A DNA stretch of 64,000 bases. It comes from Pseudoalteromonas luteoviolacea. GTDB taxonomy: Bacteria; Pseudomonadota; Gammaproteobacteria; Enterobacterales; Alteromonadaceae. The DNA is taken from the NCBI RefSeq assembly GCF_001696455.1, contig NZ_MAUJ01000009.1, positions 62,001-126,000 of the forward strand, given 5' to 3'. A program made the position numbers and the translations under genes. The notes beneath the pieces are model-generated. The model did no database searches and was not told the origin of the DNA. It saw nothing but the letters and a program-made list of their open reading frames with translations. This document shows, piece after piece, positions 43,881 through 53,175 of this stretch (within the stretch, counting starts at the first letter, position 1; each line of letters opens with the position of its first letter).

Positions 43881-44657
43881 TTAATCTTGTGTGATCTCTG
43901 CACAGATCACGTTTACGCCATGGGCCTCGATCGCTTGACGCATGTCTGACGCCAAGGTGTTGTCGGTGATCAAGGTCGTGACTTGCTGCCAAGGCAGCTC
44001 TAAATTCGGTATTTTGCGACCAATTTTTTCAGACTCCACCAGCACGATGACCTCTCTGGCTGACTCTGACATCACCTTACTCAAACCAATTAATTCGTTA
44101 AACGTCGTTGTGCCGCGTGCCACGTCAATGCCATCGGCGCCAATAAATAGCTGATCGAAGTCATAAGAGCGTAGCACCTGTTCGGCAACTTGGCCTTGGA
44201 ACGACTCAGAATGGGGGTCCCAAGTGCCACCGGTCATCAATAAGGTGGGTTCGTTTTCCAACGACAGTAGTCGGTTGGCGATGTTGATGGCATTGGTCAT
44301 AACGACCAGACCACGTTTATCTGCCAGTTCAGGGATCATGGCAGCTGTTGTTCTGCCGCTGTCGATAATAATGCGATTATGATCACGGATCAGTGCGGCA
44401 GCCGCTTTGGCTATAGACACTTTCCTCAGGGGATCTTGCTTATCGCCGTTGGTCGCAACAATTTCTTTTGGTAGTGCCACCGCGCCACCATATCGGCGCA
44501 GTAACAAGCCGCTTTTTTCAAGCGCGGTTAAATCCTTTCGAATCGTAACTTCTGATGTTTCGAACTCGGCAGCTAATGCCTCGACACTGACCTCACCTTC
44601 ACTATTTACCCGTGAGACTATGGTATGTCGGCGCTGTTGCGTGTTTCGTTTTGTCAT
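43881..44657 (-). CDS. DeoR/GlpR-family regulator next to glmS
   Basis: 258 residues. DeoR-type HTH at residues 8-60 (RRHTIVSRVNSEGEVSVEALAAEFETSEVTIRKDLTALEKSGLLLRRYGGA), then the DeoRC sugar-phosphate domain (DSGRTTAAMIPELAD, MTGGTWDPHSESFQG, LFIGADGID). Likely senses an amino-sugar phosphate and adjusts glmS expression. It is first in a two-gene operon with glmS, and TTTCG-type repeats upstream suggest it controls itself. Confidence 0.93.
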   Translation of the reverse strand: MTKRNTQQRRHTIVSRVNSEGEVSVEALAAEFETSEVTIRKDLTALEKSGLLLRRYGGAVALPKEIVATNGDKQDPLRKVSIAKAAAALIRDHNRIIIDSGRTTAAMIPELADKRGLVVMTNAINIANRLLSLENEPTLLMTGGTWDPHSESFQGQVAEQVLRSYDFDQLFIGADGIDVARGTTTFNELIGLSKVMSESAREVIVLVESEKIGRKIPNLELPWQQVTTLITDNTLASDMRQAIEAHGVNVICAEITQD

Positions 44658-44955
44658 CTAAGGTTCACATAAGTTTCGTTTCGAAATTTATGTGCATTGT
44701 AGTCGAAACTTTGCTGTTTATTCAAGCGCATTGTTTAAAAAGCTGACTCTGACCACGATTCTCCCCTTAAACCCAACATATTGGGTTACCCGAATAGCGT
44801 ATGTGCGAGTAAAAATGGATATTCAGGAGGATTAACGAGGGTATTATTTGGTCCCAACGATTGGGGTGTTAGCAAAACGAAAACTGTCACCTCAGGTAGT
44901 TTTCGCCATCAAAATGCCCACTTCATTTTTTGCAGGGCAATTAATCACAATGTTG
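44658..44955. other. Region upstream of deoR-glmS, no gene seen
   Basis: About 300 bases (the terminator after it is listed separately). It must hold the deoR-glmS promoter at its low-coordinate end. It also has a perfect 7-base hairpin AACCCAA/TTGGGTT at 44770-44787. An AGGAGG stretch at 44825-44830 on the plus strand has no start codon in reach, so I call no gene. Confidence 0.5.
44671..44712 (-). promoter_or_regulatory. Candidate DeoR-type operator with TTTCG repeats
   Basis: AAGTTTCG (44671-44678) and CGAAACTT (44704-44711) are inverted repeats 25 bases apart, and a TTTCGAAA palindrome lies at 44679-44686. DeoR-family proteins typically bind repeated TTTCG-like units. The cluster begins 14 bases upstream of the regulator's ATG, ideal for autorepression. 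Confidence 0.6.
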
Positions 44956-44984
44956 AAGGGCCAGCACAAGCTGACCCTTTTTGG
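44956..44984 (+). terminator. Terminator-like hairpin with plus-strand T-run, no plus-strand gene before it
   Basis: AAGGG-C-CAGC pairs with GCTG-A-CCCTT (one mismatch) around ACAA, then TTTTTGG and TTTTAT. Its strong T-run faces the plus strand, but the nearest genes here are on the minus strand (ABC permease ends at 44987). Confidence 0.6.
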
Positions 44985-44986
44985 TT

Positions 44987-47398
44987 TTATTCATAGCGTA
45001 AGATAAGCGATGGGCGCACACTGGCTGCACGAAATGCCAGTACTGCCACAGTTAACCACGTGCTCAACGCGACAAACACGGCACTGAATAAATAAACCCA
45101 AAGCGCTTGTGAAATACGCTCGTTAAAGTTGCTCAACCAACCATCTAGAAACCAGTAACTCGCCGGGAATGCCAACAATACCGCAGCTGCGATTAACACC
45201 AAATATTCCCTTGCTAACAGATTCACTATGCTATATCGAGAAGCGCCCAGCACTTTACGAACCGCGACTTCCTTTTGCCTGCGCAGCGCAGAGAATGAAG
45301 CCAAACCTAACACCCCTAGGCAAGTTAAAAACACCGCCAATGAGCTGAAAAACAAAACCAATTGTTGAACACGGTGCTCACTAATATGCGCTCGCTGGTA
45401 TTCATCCTCAATACGGGTAATAGACACTTCATGTAATTTCAATTGCTCAACGACCATCGCCTGAATTTGTCTCGATACCAGCTCAGTCGATGCACTCTTA
45501 TCCAATTTCACAACAATATCCGCTGATGGCAAGCTATTTACGCCCAAGCGAAAGGAAAGTGGCAGTTTTTGCTGTTTCGCTGACCCCAATTTTACATCTG
45601 CAACCACCCCGACAATGGTCACTTGAGTTCGTCCTCGGTGCGCGGAGGCTTGTTTGCCAATGATGTCGTTTGGATCATCATAGCCGGCCAATTTCATCAA
45701 GCTCTCGGTGATTAAAATGGCATAACGCCTGACATCTTGGTCATCCGTGTGTGCCCAGTCAGAACCATACTGAGGCACAAAATCACGCCCTGCCAGCAGG
45801 GTCAGTCCCAATGTATCCACCGCATGGTACCCCGTTGATACCGTAGGCTGCGTGCCTTCAATTTGCTCACCATTGGGCCACGTTAAGAATAATTCCCCAT
45901 TCATATCGACCGTTAAGTTCGTATTGCTGATCGTCACCTGCGATACACCTGGGAGTGCACGCATACTGTCAAATAGTCGGTTATTATCCGCTTTGAAAAG
46001 TAATTCGGATGGCAGTGACTTCACCAGTAGCCTGTCTGTTTTGCCATACCCAACCTCTAAATCATTCACCAGTGCCATTTGTTTGTAGATAGTCACCGCT
46101 GCGATGATCAGAGCAATCGATAAGACACTTTGCAAATACAAGGTGAGCTTTCGCACCCAAATAGCGGTTTGACCTCGTTGCAAATCTCCACTAAGAACAC
46201 GTTTTGCGCTAAATGAAGAAATAAACAGCGCGGGGTATAACCCAGACAGTACGCCCACTAACATTATCACCCCAACCACAGAGACTAAAAACCAAGCCGA
46301 AAAGTCTAAACTTAGGTTTCTGCCCAGCATTTGATTCACCCAAGGCAATGTTATTTCGACTAAAGCCAGTGCGATTAGACCTGAAATACTGACCACCAGT
46401 AGGGCTTCAGTTAAAAATTGCTGTATTAGCTGCAACCGACTGGCACCCAGTGCTTTTCTCACTCCGACCTCTTTTGCACGTCTGGCTGCGGCTGCTATAT
46501 TCAAGTTAATAAAGTTAGTGCTTGCCACGAGTAGTAAGATGACAGCTAATGCGACGCTTACCCACATCACTTGCTCAGAGCCACCTTGCTTCATTTCAAA
46601 TGGGCCATTGCTATTAAAATACACATCCAGTAGCGGCACCATATGCAAAGTTAGGGTTTTTCTGCGCCCTTGCTGTCTCTCATTAAACGTGCGGTTGAGC
46701 TCCGCTTCAACCGCCGTTGAATTTGCATTGGACGCTAAACGCATATAAATGTAACCATGCACATCTGGGTCCGCATGCTTAGGAACCGCTGTTAAAGTAT
46801 GAAAATAAAAGTGCGTATTGTCAGGTAAGTCTTCAAATACCGCAGCAACAGTGTAACTGCCCGAGTCATGGTTTAGTTGCTCCCCAACGACATTGGTATG
46901 GCCAAATAAGCTGATCGCCGTGCTTTGACTGAGCGCCAGTTGATCAGGTAATGAAATGGCATCCTGTAGCGACCCAGACAACACATTGAGATTGACAAAG
47001 TCGAGCAAATTACCACTGACAGCATAAAAACTTGGTAACTGCACCTGCCTATCAGCAACCTTCACCGTCAGTGCCAATGCCGCATTGTAAAACTCTAAGC
47101 CGTCGGCATTCGCAAGGAGTAAAACGTCCTCTACTTGTGAATGTTCTTTCATCATTTCGGGGGCATCACTGCCAGCGGTCCCAACGAGTTGTAAACCCCA
47201 ACTGCGGTAGTCGGTATGTACACGATAGACCTGCTGCGCATGTGGCTGAGTGCGATCAAATGACAGCTCATATACCGCAAACAAAGTCACCATAATGGCG
47301 GCCGCCAAGCCAATGCTCAGGCCCAAAATATTTAGCGCAAAATGCTGTTTATGATTGGAGAAAGCACGTAAAGACGTTGTAAGATAATTTGAAAACAT
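44987..47398 (-). CDS. MacB/FtsX-type ABC transporter permease
   Basis: 803 residues with a duplicated FtsX plan. Membrane helix near 22-42, a large periplasmic MacB-type domain (about 50-270), then helices near 285-440. A second periplasmic domain (about 460-660) and helices follow, with RRQKEVAVRKVLGASRYSIVNLLAREYL near 710; the matching RRAKEVGVRKALGASRLQLIQQFLTEALLV lies near 310. Such permeases do not pump across the inner membrane but drive extrusion from the periplasm through an adaptor and a TolC-like channel. Third gene of an adaptor-ATPase-permease operon. No outer-membrane channel gene adjoins it. Confidence 0.93.
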   Translation of the reverse strand: MFSNYLTTSLRAFSNHKQHFALNILGLSIGLAAAIMVTLFAVYELSFDRTQPHAQQVYRVHTDYRSWGLQLVGTAGSDAPEMMKEHSQVEDVLLLANADGLEFYNAALALTVKVADRQVQLPSFYAVSGNLLDFVNLNVLSGSLQDAISLPDQLALSQSTAISLFGHTNVVGEQLNHDSGSYTVAAVFEDLPDNTHFYFHTLTAVPKHADPDVHGYIYMRLASNANSTAVEAELNRTFNERQQGRRKTLTLHMVPLLDVYFNSNGPFEMKQGGSEQVMWVSVALAVILLLVASTNFINLNIAAAARRAKEVGVRKALGASRLQLIQQFLTEALLVVSISGLIALALVEITLPWVNQMLGRNLSLDFSAWFLVSVVGVIMLVGVLSGLYPALFISSFSAKRVLSGDLQRGQTAIWVRKLTLYLQSVLSIALIIAAVTIYKQMALVNDLEVGYGKTDRLLVKSLPSELLFKADNNRLFDSMRALPGVSQVTISNTNLTVDMNGELFLTWPNGEQIEGTQPTVSTGYHAVDTLGLTLLAGRDFVPQYGSDWAHTDDQDVRRYAILITESLMKLAGYDDPNDIIGKQASAHRGRTQVTIVGVVADVKLGSAKQQKLPLSFRLGVNSLPSADIVVKLDKSASTELVSRQIQAMVVEQLKLHEVSITRIEDEYQRAHISEHRVQQLVLFFSSLAVFLTCLGVLGLASFSALRRQKEVAVRKVLGASRYSIVNLLAREYLVLIAAAVLLAFPASYWFLDGWLSNFNERISQALWVYLFSAVFVALSTWLTVAVLAFRAASVRPSLILRYE

Positions 47399-47432
47399 AA
47401 TAACTCCTAAGGCTCCTTGCTAGCCTCTCGTG

Positions 47433-48134
47433 TTAAGCAACACTCGCTGCATGATTTACCTGGCTCGCTTTATCTACAATGATTGTGCCATCCAGCAGAC
47501 GTATTACTCGGTCAGCATATGCTCCTTCGGATTCAGAATGCGTCACCATAATCACCGTGGTGCCTTCGCGATTGAGCTCCCGTAGCATGGCCATCACTTC
47601 TTGAGAGTTTTTAGAGTCAAGGTTACCCGTTGGCTCATCCGCTAAGATCAGTTTCGGGTTGATCACCAGTGCACGTGCTACCGCGACCCGCTGCTGTTGA
47701 CCGCCCGAAAGTTGCTGCGGCAAATGGCTGGCGCGATGGTCGATTGCCACACGTTTTAAAATTTCTTCGACACGCTGAGTGCGCTCAGATTTTGAGACAT
47801 TTTGATACTGCAATGGCAGCGCGACATTTTCAAATACGGTTAATTCATCAATTAAGTTAAAGCTTTGAAAGACAAAACCAATCGACGCTTTGCGTAAATT
47901 TGCCATCTGTTGCTCAGAGAACGCCGCAACTTCAGTCCCATCAAAATTGTAACTGCCGCTAGAGGGCGCATCCAACAACCCTAAAATAGAAAGTAATGTG
48001 GACTTACCACAGCCAGAAGGTCCCATTATGGCTACAAACTCCCCTTGCTCAACCGTAAGATCAATGCCATTCAATGCAGTTGTTTCGATATCATGTGTTC
48101 TAAACACGCGATTTAAATTAGAAAGCTTAATCAT
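47433..48134 (-). CDS. ABC transporter ATPase (LolD/MacB type)
   Basis: 233 residues. Walker A GPSGCGKST, signature LSGGQQQR and Walker B LILADEPTGNLD are all intact, and the H-loop is VTHSE. The LolD-like opening MIKLSNLNRVFRTHDIETTALNGIDL places it with the permease gene that follows 34 bases downstream. Provides ATP power to the tripartite exporter. Confidence 0.95.
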   Translation of the reverse strand: MIKLSNLNRVFRTHDIETTALNGIDLTVEQGEFVAIMGPSGCGKSTLLSILGLLDAPSSGSYNFDGTEVAAFSEQQMANLRKASIGFVFQSFNLIDELTVFENVALPLQYQNVSKSERTQRVEEILKRVAIDHRASHLPQQLSGGQQQRVAVARALVINPKLILADEPTGNLDSKNSQEVMAMLRELNREGTTVIMVTHSESEGAYADRVIRLLDGTIIVDKASQVNHAASVA

Positions 48135-48170
48135 GATTGTTCCTTAATGTTTTATAGGTGCTTATCGTTT

Positions 48171-49430
48171 TTAGTTTGTTAAATTTAATACTTGGGCTTT
48201 ATCAAAATTGCCGTAGTTTGAGGTGATCACTTGCTCCCCAGGTGCAAGACCAGAAATCACCTCATAGTAATGTTGATTTTTCTTACCCAAGCGCACGTCT
48301 CGACGCACAGCCTGACTGCCGTCACGGTTGACTACAAAGACCCAATGGCCGCCACTGGTGGTAAAGAATGCTCCGCGCGGCAGCAGTGTCGCCTGTGCTT
48401 GCTCATCGCTAAACATCAATTGGGCATCTAAACCTTGTCCACGTTTGATGTCTTGAATACCAGACGGCAACTCGGCTTCAATTTGAAACTGCGCATTGGT
48501 CACTCGGCTATCAATCTTGCTGACTTGTGCTTGCAACATGTTGCTGCCATGAGATATTTCTACTGACATACCTAACGATACTTGTGTTAAATAGAACTCG
48601 TCTAAGCTCACTGCCAGTTTGTACTCTCCCGGAATATCTATTTGTCCTAAACGCGCACCCGCTTGTTTTGACTCACCCACTTGCACATCTAGTTCACTGA
48701 GATAGCCAGATACAGGTGCTGTCACTTGTAAACTCTCAAGATTTTTACGGGCAAATTGCAGATTGTTCTGCAGCATCTTGGCACTGTCTTCAAGTTGAGC
48801 CAGTTGCACTTCACGAATGCTGGTCTCTTGCTTTTGACGCTCTCGCGTGAGTTTATGAATGTCGCGGTTGTACTGCAGATCTTGACGGATTTCGTCCACT
48901 TCATCTTGGCTCGTTAAGCCCTTTTGAAGCAACGCCTCAGATTGTCTGAGCCGGCGTTCTAAATGACTTATCTGTAATTCGATGTCTAGCAAATCGCGCT
49001 TAAGGTTTAGCGTGTTGGTGGTCATGGTCATTTGCGTGTTACGTAAAAAGTTAAGTTGCTCAGTCACTTGAGCTTCACGACTCATTACATCCAGCTGCAA
49101 ATTTGTGTTTGAGAGTCGCACCAAAGGCTGCCCTTGCTCAACGTAAACGCCTTGCTCCACTAATTTCCCCTCTACACGGCCGCCAGACACTGTGTCTAGC
49201 AATATGGTTGTTTTTGGCACGACTTGTCCGCGAATATTCAACGCGTTTTTAAACTCACCACTGATCACAGAGCTGACAGTCACCCCCGCCTTATTAACGG
49301 TTTGCATTTGTCCCTGCTCTGCCGACTGGCTTAGACTATACGCGCCAAAACCAACCAACAAAGCGAAACAGCTAAAAAGTGCCGGCTTGGTGTAACGGCG
49401 GTAATGTTTATTAGCAATTTTTTTATCCAT
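48171..49430 (-). CDS. HlyD-family periplasmic adaptor
   Basis: 419 residues. An N-terminal membrane anchor (PALFSCFALLVGFGAYSLS) comes first. A lipoyl-like half (VVPKTTILLDTVSGGRVEGKLVEQGVYVEQGQPLVRLSN) and a long coiled-coil hairpin (about 120-235) follow, then the second lipoyl half (LQVTAPVSGYLSELDVQVGES) and beta-barrel domains. It bridges the inner-membrane permease to an outer-membrane channel. TAAAGGAG precedes the ATG. The promoter faces the NtrC-type two-component system encoded divergently. Confidence 0.93.
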   Translation of the reverse strand: MDKKIANKHYRRYTKPALFSCFALLVGFGAYSLSQSAEQGQMQTVNKAGVTVSSVISGEFKNALNIRGQVVPKTTILLDTVSGGRVEGKLVEQGVYVEQGQPLVRLSNTNLQLDVMSREAQVTEQLNFLRNTQMTMTTNTLNLKRDLLDIELQISHLERRLRQSEALLQKGLTSQDEVDEIRQDLQYNRDIHKLTRERQKQETSIREVQLAQLEDSAKMLQNNLQFARKNLESLQVTAPVSGYLSELDVQVGESKQAGARLGQIDIPGEYKLAVSLDEFYLTQVSLGMSVEISHGSNMLQAQVSKIDSRVTNAQFQIEAELPSGIQDIKRGQGLDAQLMFSDEQAQATLLPRGAFFTTSGGHWVFVVNRDGSQAVRRDVRLGKKNQHYYEVISGLAPGEQVITSNYGNFDKAQVLNLTN

Positions 49431-49473
49431 AACATCAGCTCCTTTAGCCTAGATATCTAATGATCTATCAATT

Positions 49474-49491
49474 TTGATGCCAAATAAAAAA
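49474..49491 (-). promoter_or_regulatory. Possible sigma-54 promoter for the ABC operon
   Basis: On the minus strand TTGGCATCAAAATTGATA resembles the sigma-54 site: GG at -24 and TTGA where TTGC is usual at -12. It lies about 45 bases before the adaptor ATG. The -12 mismatch makes it tentative, but the divergent sigma-54 activator makes such a promoter expected. Confidence 0.45.
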
Positions 49492-49542
49492 GTTATAAAA
49501 TACATAAGCTTAAATTAGACAGTAGAAACATAGAATCAATAA

Positions 49543-49582
49543 GTGTCCGTTTACAGTACACTCACCTGTCCATAATTGGACA
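49543..49582. promoter_or_regulatory. Paired dyads, candidate activator sites for the NtrC-type regulator
   Basis: TGTCCATAATTGGACA (49567-49582) is a perfect 5-base-arm palindrome. Another site starting GTGTCC (49543-49548) and ending TACAC (49557-49561) lies about 23 bases away. Such paired sites, 60-100 bases from the possible sigma-54 promoter, are what an NtrC-family activator uses. Confidence 0.55.
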
Positions 49583-49641
49583 CTCTCTGTGATTTTGCGG
49601 TAAGCTGCTGAGGTCAAAAATAACTACAATGAGCCGCCGGC

Positions 49642-51024
49642 ATGGAAAAGCAGGGAACCATACTGATCGTGGATGACAATACCGATGTGTTGCTCGCCGC
49701 CAAACTGCTACTAAAGCAATATCACAAAAAAATCCTCACCACTGACAACCCATTTGATGTAGAAGGGTTACTTAACACGCATAAAGTCGATGTCATTTTA
49801 CTCGATATGAACTTTAATCGAGATGCGATTAGCGGGCAGGAAGGTTTTTACTGGCTCAAAAAATTCCATGAGCAAGTACCCAGTATTGCCGTGGTTTTGA
49901 TGACCGCATACAGTGATGTGCAGTTGGCTGTTGAAGCCATCAAAAATGGCGCAACGGACTTTGTAGCCAAGCCGTGGCAAAACGAGCAACTGTTAACCGT
50001 CATTGCGACAGCGCTCGCCCACGCGCAAGACAAACAAGCGATCAATCAACTTTCGCGACAGACTCAAGGGCTGAGTCAGGCGCTTAGCCAACCCCAAAGT
50101 GCGTTTTTAGGGCAAAGTGACGCCATGTTACGCGTGTTTGATACCTTGAATAAAGCAGCGAAAACCGACGCTAACATTCTCATCACAGGAGAAAGTGGTA
50201 CGGGCAAAGAGTTAACGGCTCACGCAGTACACCAACAAAGTACCCGAGCACATATGCCATTTATCAGCTTAGATATGGGCGCCGTATCGGGTAATTTGTT
50301 TGAAAGTGAGCTATTTGGCCATAAAAAAGGCGCGTTTACCGATGCAAAAGCGGATAGGGTTGGTCGTTTTGAGTTGGCCCATGGCGGCACCTTATTTTTG
50401 GATGAAGTGGGTAACATGCCGCTTGATCAACAAGTTAAATTATTGGCTGCAATACAAAATCGGCAAATCACGCCGGTTGGGGGCAATCACCCCATCGACG
50501 TCGACATTCGTTTAGTTTGTGCAACCAACGAAGCTTTACCGCAATCGGTCATGGACGGTCAATTTCGTCAGGATTTACTGTATCGAATTAATACCATAGA
50601 AATAAGCCTCCCCCCTCTGAGAGAACGAAAAGAGGACATTCCTTTGTTGGTCGATCACTATATGCATATTTACCAACAAAAGTATCGTCGCGAACTGACA
50701 CTCCCGCGCAGTGCGTTAAGCACATTATGTGAGTATGCATGGCCTGGAAATGTGCGTGAGCTTGCTCACACCATTGAACGCGCGGTTATCTTGTCTGAAG
50801 GCAGTGAGTTAGCGATCCACCATGTGCTTGTTGCCCCTCATGTTTCAGCATCTACCCAACCGACGAGTTTGCAAGAATACGATACGTTTGATTTAGACGA
50901 GCTTGAACAAAGGGCAATTCGCGCTGCGTTAAAACACCATCAGGGCAATGTCAGTCAAGCAGCTAAAGCACTGGGCTTAACTCGAGGCGCTATGTATCGC
51001 CGTTTAGAAAAGTACGGATTGTGA
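49642..51024 (+). CDS. Sigma-54-dependent NtrC-family response regulator
   Basis: 460 residues. Receiver domain 1-125 with phospho-acceptor D55 (VILLDMNFN). AAA+ domain about 150-380 with Walker A GESGTGKE, the sigma-54 contact loop in the variant form GAFTDA (usual GAFTGA), and Walker B GGTLFLDEVG. The Fis-type HTH at the end is NVSQAAKALGLTRGAMYRRLEKYGL. Phosphorylated by the kinase whose gene overlaps it by 4 bases, it should activate a sigma-54 promoter, most likely that of the divergent ABC exporter. Confidence 0.95.
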   Translation: MEKQGTILIVDDNTDVLLAAKLLLKQYHKKILTTDNPFDVEGLLNTHKVDVILLDMNFNRDAISGQEGFYWLKKFHEQVPSIAVVLMTAYSDVQLAVEAIKNGATDFVAKPWQNEQLLTVIATALAHAQDKQAINQLSRQTQGLSQALSQPQSAFLGQSDAMLRVFDTLNKAAKTDANILITGESGTGKELTAHAVHQQSTRAHMPFISLDMGAVSGNLFESELFGHKKGAFTDAKADRVGRFELAHGGTLFLDEVGNMPLDQQVKLLAAIQNRQITPVGGNHPIDVDIRLVCATNEALPQSVMDGQFRQDLLYRINTIEISLPPLRERKEDIPLLVDHYMHIYQQKYRRELTLPRSALSTLCEYAWPGNVRELAHTIERAVILSEGSELAIHHVLVAPHVSASTQPTSLQEYDTFDLDELEQRAIRAALKHHQGNVSQAAKALGLTRGAMYRRLEKYGL

Positions 51025-52331
51025 TGATGAAAAGTCAATTCAAAGTGCTTATCGCAGCCTGTGGTTTGGTTGCTATGGGTATGTTACTACACCTGACTCT
51101 GACCACCTTCGGACTCAGTGCCACAACAATGGTCACTGTCATATCAACCGTGTTGCTAATCGTTTGGGTGCATCATATGTTTCGCAAGGAAAAACGTGTA
51201 CCTGTGGAGTTGTTTCGTGCCCTTGCGAATGGCGATCACACTTTAGGCTTGCCAGTTGATCATCCGTTGCGCCAAGGTTTTCGCAGCGCACAAGCCCAAA
51301 TGCAAACAGCACAGTTAGCCGCCGAACAACAAGTACAGTTTATCAATGCGGTATTCAGCCATATGGATCTCGCTATGCTTATCTGTGACGAGCATGGCCA
51401 AATCATCGAGCAAAGTACAGCGGTCACAAAGCAGCTAGGCCTGAAAATCGAGCATATTGATGCCCTCGCGAGTAGCCACCCTCACATTGTTAACTTTATT
51501 ATGGAGACACGTAAAAACAATCGCCAAACCTTCTCTTGGCAAAACAATGAACTTCACGACACCTTGTATATACAGGTAAGTACACTGTGGATCCAAACAA
51601 AATTGTATAAAGTTATTACCCTGCAATCTATTAAAGAGGAGCTTAATGCCAAAGAGCAGCATGCTTACAAGCAGCTCACAAAAGTACTCACTCATGAAGT
51701 GGCTAACTCAATCACGCCACTCTCTTCAATGGCACAAACCTGCATTGCATTGCTGCCTGACTCATTGAGTTTCGACGATGAGGAGGACAAGCAAGATCTC
51801 AATTTAGCCCTGTCCACTTTGGCATCAAGAAGTGCTCACCTAAGTGAGTTTATTCAAGAGTTTAGAAAGTTGAGTGGTTTACCAGTACCGAAACTTGCCA
51901 TGGTTGACCTTGGCGAACTACTAGAAAACATTAAACAGCTCTTTTGTATGCAGCATACCGATGTGGCCTTTGTGATTGAAGCGCCCGATAATGCACTGTG
52001 TGTGCTTGACACTAACCAGATAGAGCAAGTTTTAATAAACCTCTGTCAAAATGCCGTAGAGGCACTGAAAATAAGCGACCAACCCACCCCCAAGATCATC
52101 TTGAGAATCGTCAAAAATGATCATGACAAACTCTGTGTGGATATTATAGATAATGGCCCAGGGATCACCCAACATGCCCAAGACATGATGTTCGTGCCTT
52201 TTTATACTACCAAACAACAAGGTTCTGGCATCGGCCTCAGTCTATCGAGACAAATTATGCTGCAACATGGCGGTGAGCTCCTGTATTTGCATAAAGCACA
52301 AGGCGCATGTTTTCGCTGTATCTTTGGTTAG
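51021..52331 (+). CDS. Sensor histidine kinase, partner of the NtrC-type regulator
   Basis: 436 residues. Two N-terminal membrane helices with almost no periplasmic loop (about 8-28 and 33-52) suggest that it senses something in the membrane or cytoplasm. A PAS-like region follows, then the H-box LTHEVANSITPLSSM, N-box LINLCQNAVEAL, G1 DNGPGI and G2 GSGIGLSLS. It overlaps the regulator gene by 4 bases. The pair plausibly responds to the compound exported by the neighbouring ABC system, or to envelope damage by it. Confidence 0.93.
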   Translation: MMMKSQFKVLIAACGLVAMGMLLHLTLTTFGLSATTMVTVISTVLLIVWVHHMFRKEKRVPVELFRALANGDHTLGLPVDHPLRQGFRSAQAQMQTAQLAAEQQVQFINAVFSHMDLAMLICDEHGQIIEQSTAVTKQLGLKIEHIDALASSHPHIVNFIMETRKNNRQTFSWQNNELHDTLYIQVSTLWIQTKLYKVITLQSIKEELNAKEQHAYKQLTKVLTHEVANSITPLSSMAQTCIALLPDSLSFDDEEDKQDLNLALSTLASRSAHLSEFIQEFRKLSGLPVPKLAMVDLGELLENIKQLFCMQHTDVAFVIEAPDNALCVLDTNQIEQVLINLCQNAVEALKISDQPTPKIILRIVKNDHDKLCVDIIDNGPGITQHAQDMMFVPFYTTKQQGSGIGLSLSRQIMLQHGGELLYLHKAQGACFRCIFG

Positions 52332-52421
52332 CAATAAAAGTACACAATATCGTCGCAATAGTCTGGGAAAGTATCTGTAATTGGGTAAACTATATGTGTG
52401 TTTCTGATTTGGGGTTATACG

Positions 52422-53168
52422 ATGACAGAGCAAGTAAAGAAGGCATGGCTCATTTCCGTTGGGGGATGGAGTGCACTGATTTTATTTTTGACCGGCACCT
52501 ATATACTCTATGATTTTGCAATGCCGCCCGCTCAGCAAATCAATAATCATCCAGCATGGGCACTGCAAGAATGGGGGATCTGGTATCTGATCACGCCAGT
52601 TATTTTTCGCCTATTAGATCACTATCACGCCAAACAGCAGCTAACACAAAAAAGATTTATCGGTATTTTGGCGCTCATGCTGTGCATTTCTATGACCTAC
52701 CAAAGCATTTTTGATTTATTTGTCTTTAACGACAGTATCGCATACACCTTATTGTACTTTGCCCCTTCACACCCTTTGGTATTGTTTGTGATCAGCTTTA
52801 TTTGGCACACATATTTACGTGCTGAACATACCACCGATAGCAGCATCGAGGTCGAACAGGGGGCTAAAAAGTCACAACTTTGCTATAGCGATATCACCCA
52901 TGTAAACTCTGCCAGTAACTATGTCGAGTTTCATACCCAAAAGCAGCAATTTTTAAAACGCACCACACTCAAACAAGTTGAGCAACAATTGCCGGACTCT
53001 CAATTTATTCGCACTCATCGCTCACACTTGGTTAATTTGGACTTTATTGAACGCATCCAAATCAAACCCTCTGGCAGTGGCCTAGTGCTTTTGAAAAACG
53101 GTCAATCTGTCGCATTGAGTAAAGCATTTAAGCCGAAGGTTAAAGCGCGCCTTAAAAATGCCGCTTAG
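52422..53168 (+). CDS. LytTR regulator with membrane domain
   Basis: 248 residues from the ATG at 52422; the 8 residues before it in a longer GTG-started frame are unlikely. About four membrane helices fill residues 12-140, and the LytTR DNA-binding domain covers 150-248 (SQLCYSDITHVNSASNYVEFHT, FIRTHRSHLVNLDFIERIQ). There is no receiver domain. It is a one-component membrane-bound LytTR regulator. The gap after it, before the TonB-dependent receptor gene, contains repeats suited to LytTR binding. Confidence 0.9.
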   Translation: MTEQVKKAWLISVGGWSALILFLTGTYILYDFAMPPAQQINNHPAWALQEWGIWYLITPVIFRLLDHYHAKQQLTQKRFIGILALMLCISMTYQSIFDLFVFNDSIAYTLLYFAPSHPLVLFVISFIWHTYLRAEHTTDSSIEVEQGAKKSQLCYSDITHVNSASNYVEFHTQKQQFLKRTTLKQVEQQLPDSQFIRTHRSHLVNLDFIERIQIKPSGSGLVLLKNGQSVALSKAFKPKVKARLKNAA

Positions 53169-53175
53169 GTAACCA

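Noticed and set aside
44781..44996. 71-codon TTG-started frame upstream of deoR-glmS
   Set aside because: TTG start without ribosome site; runs through a terminator hairpin into the permease gene.
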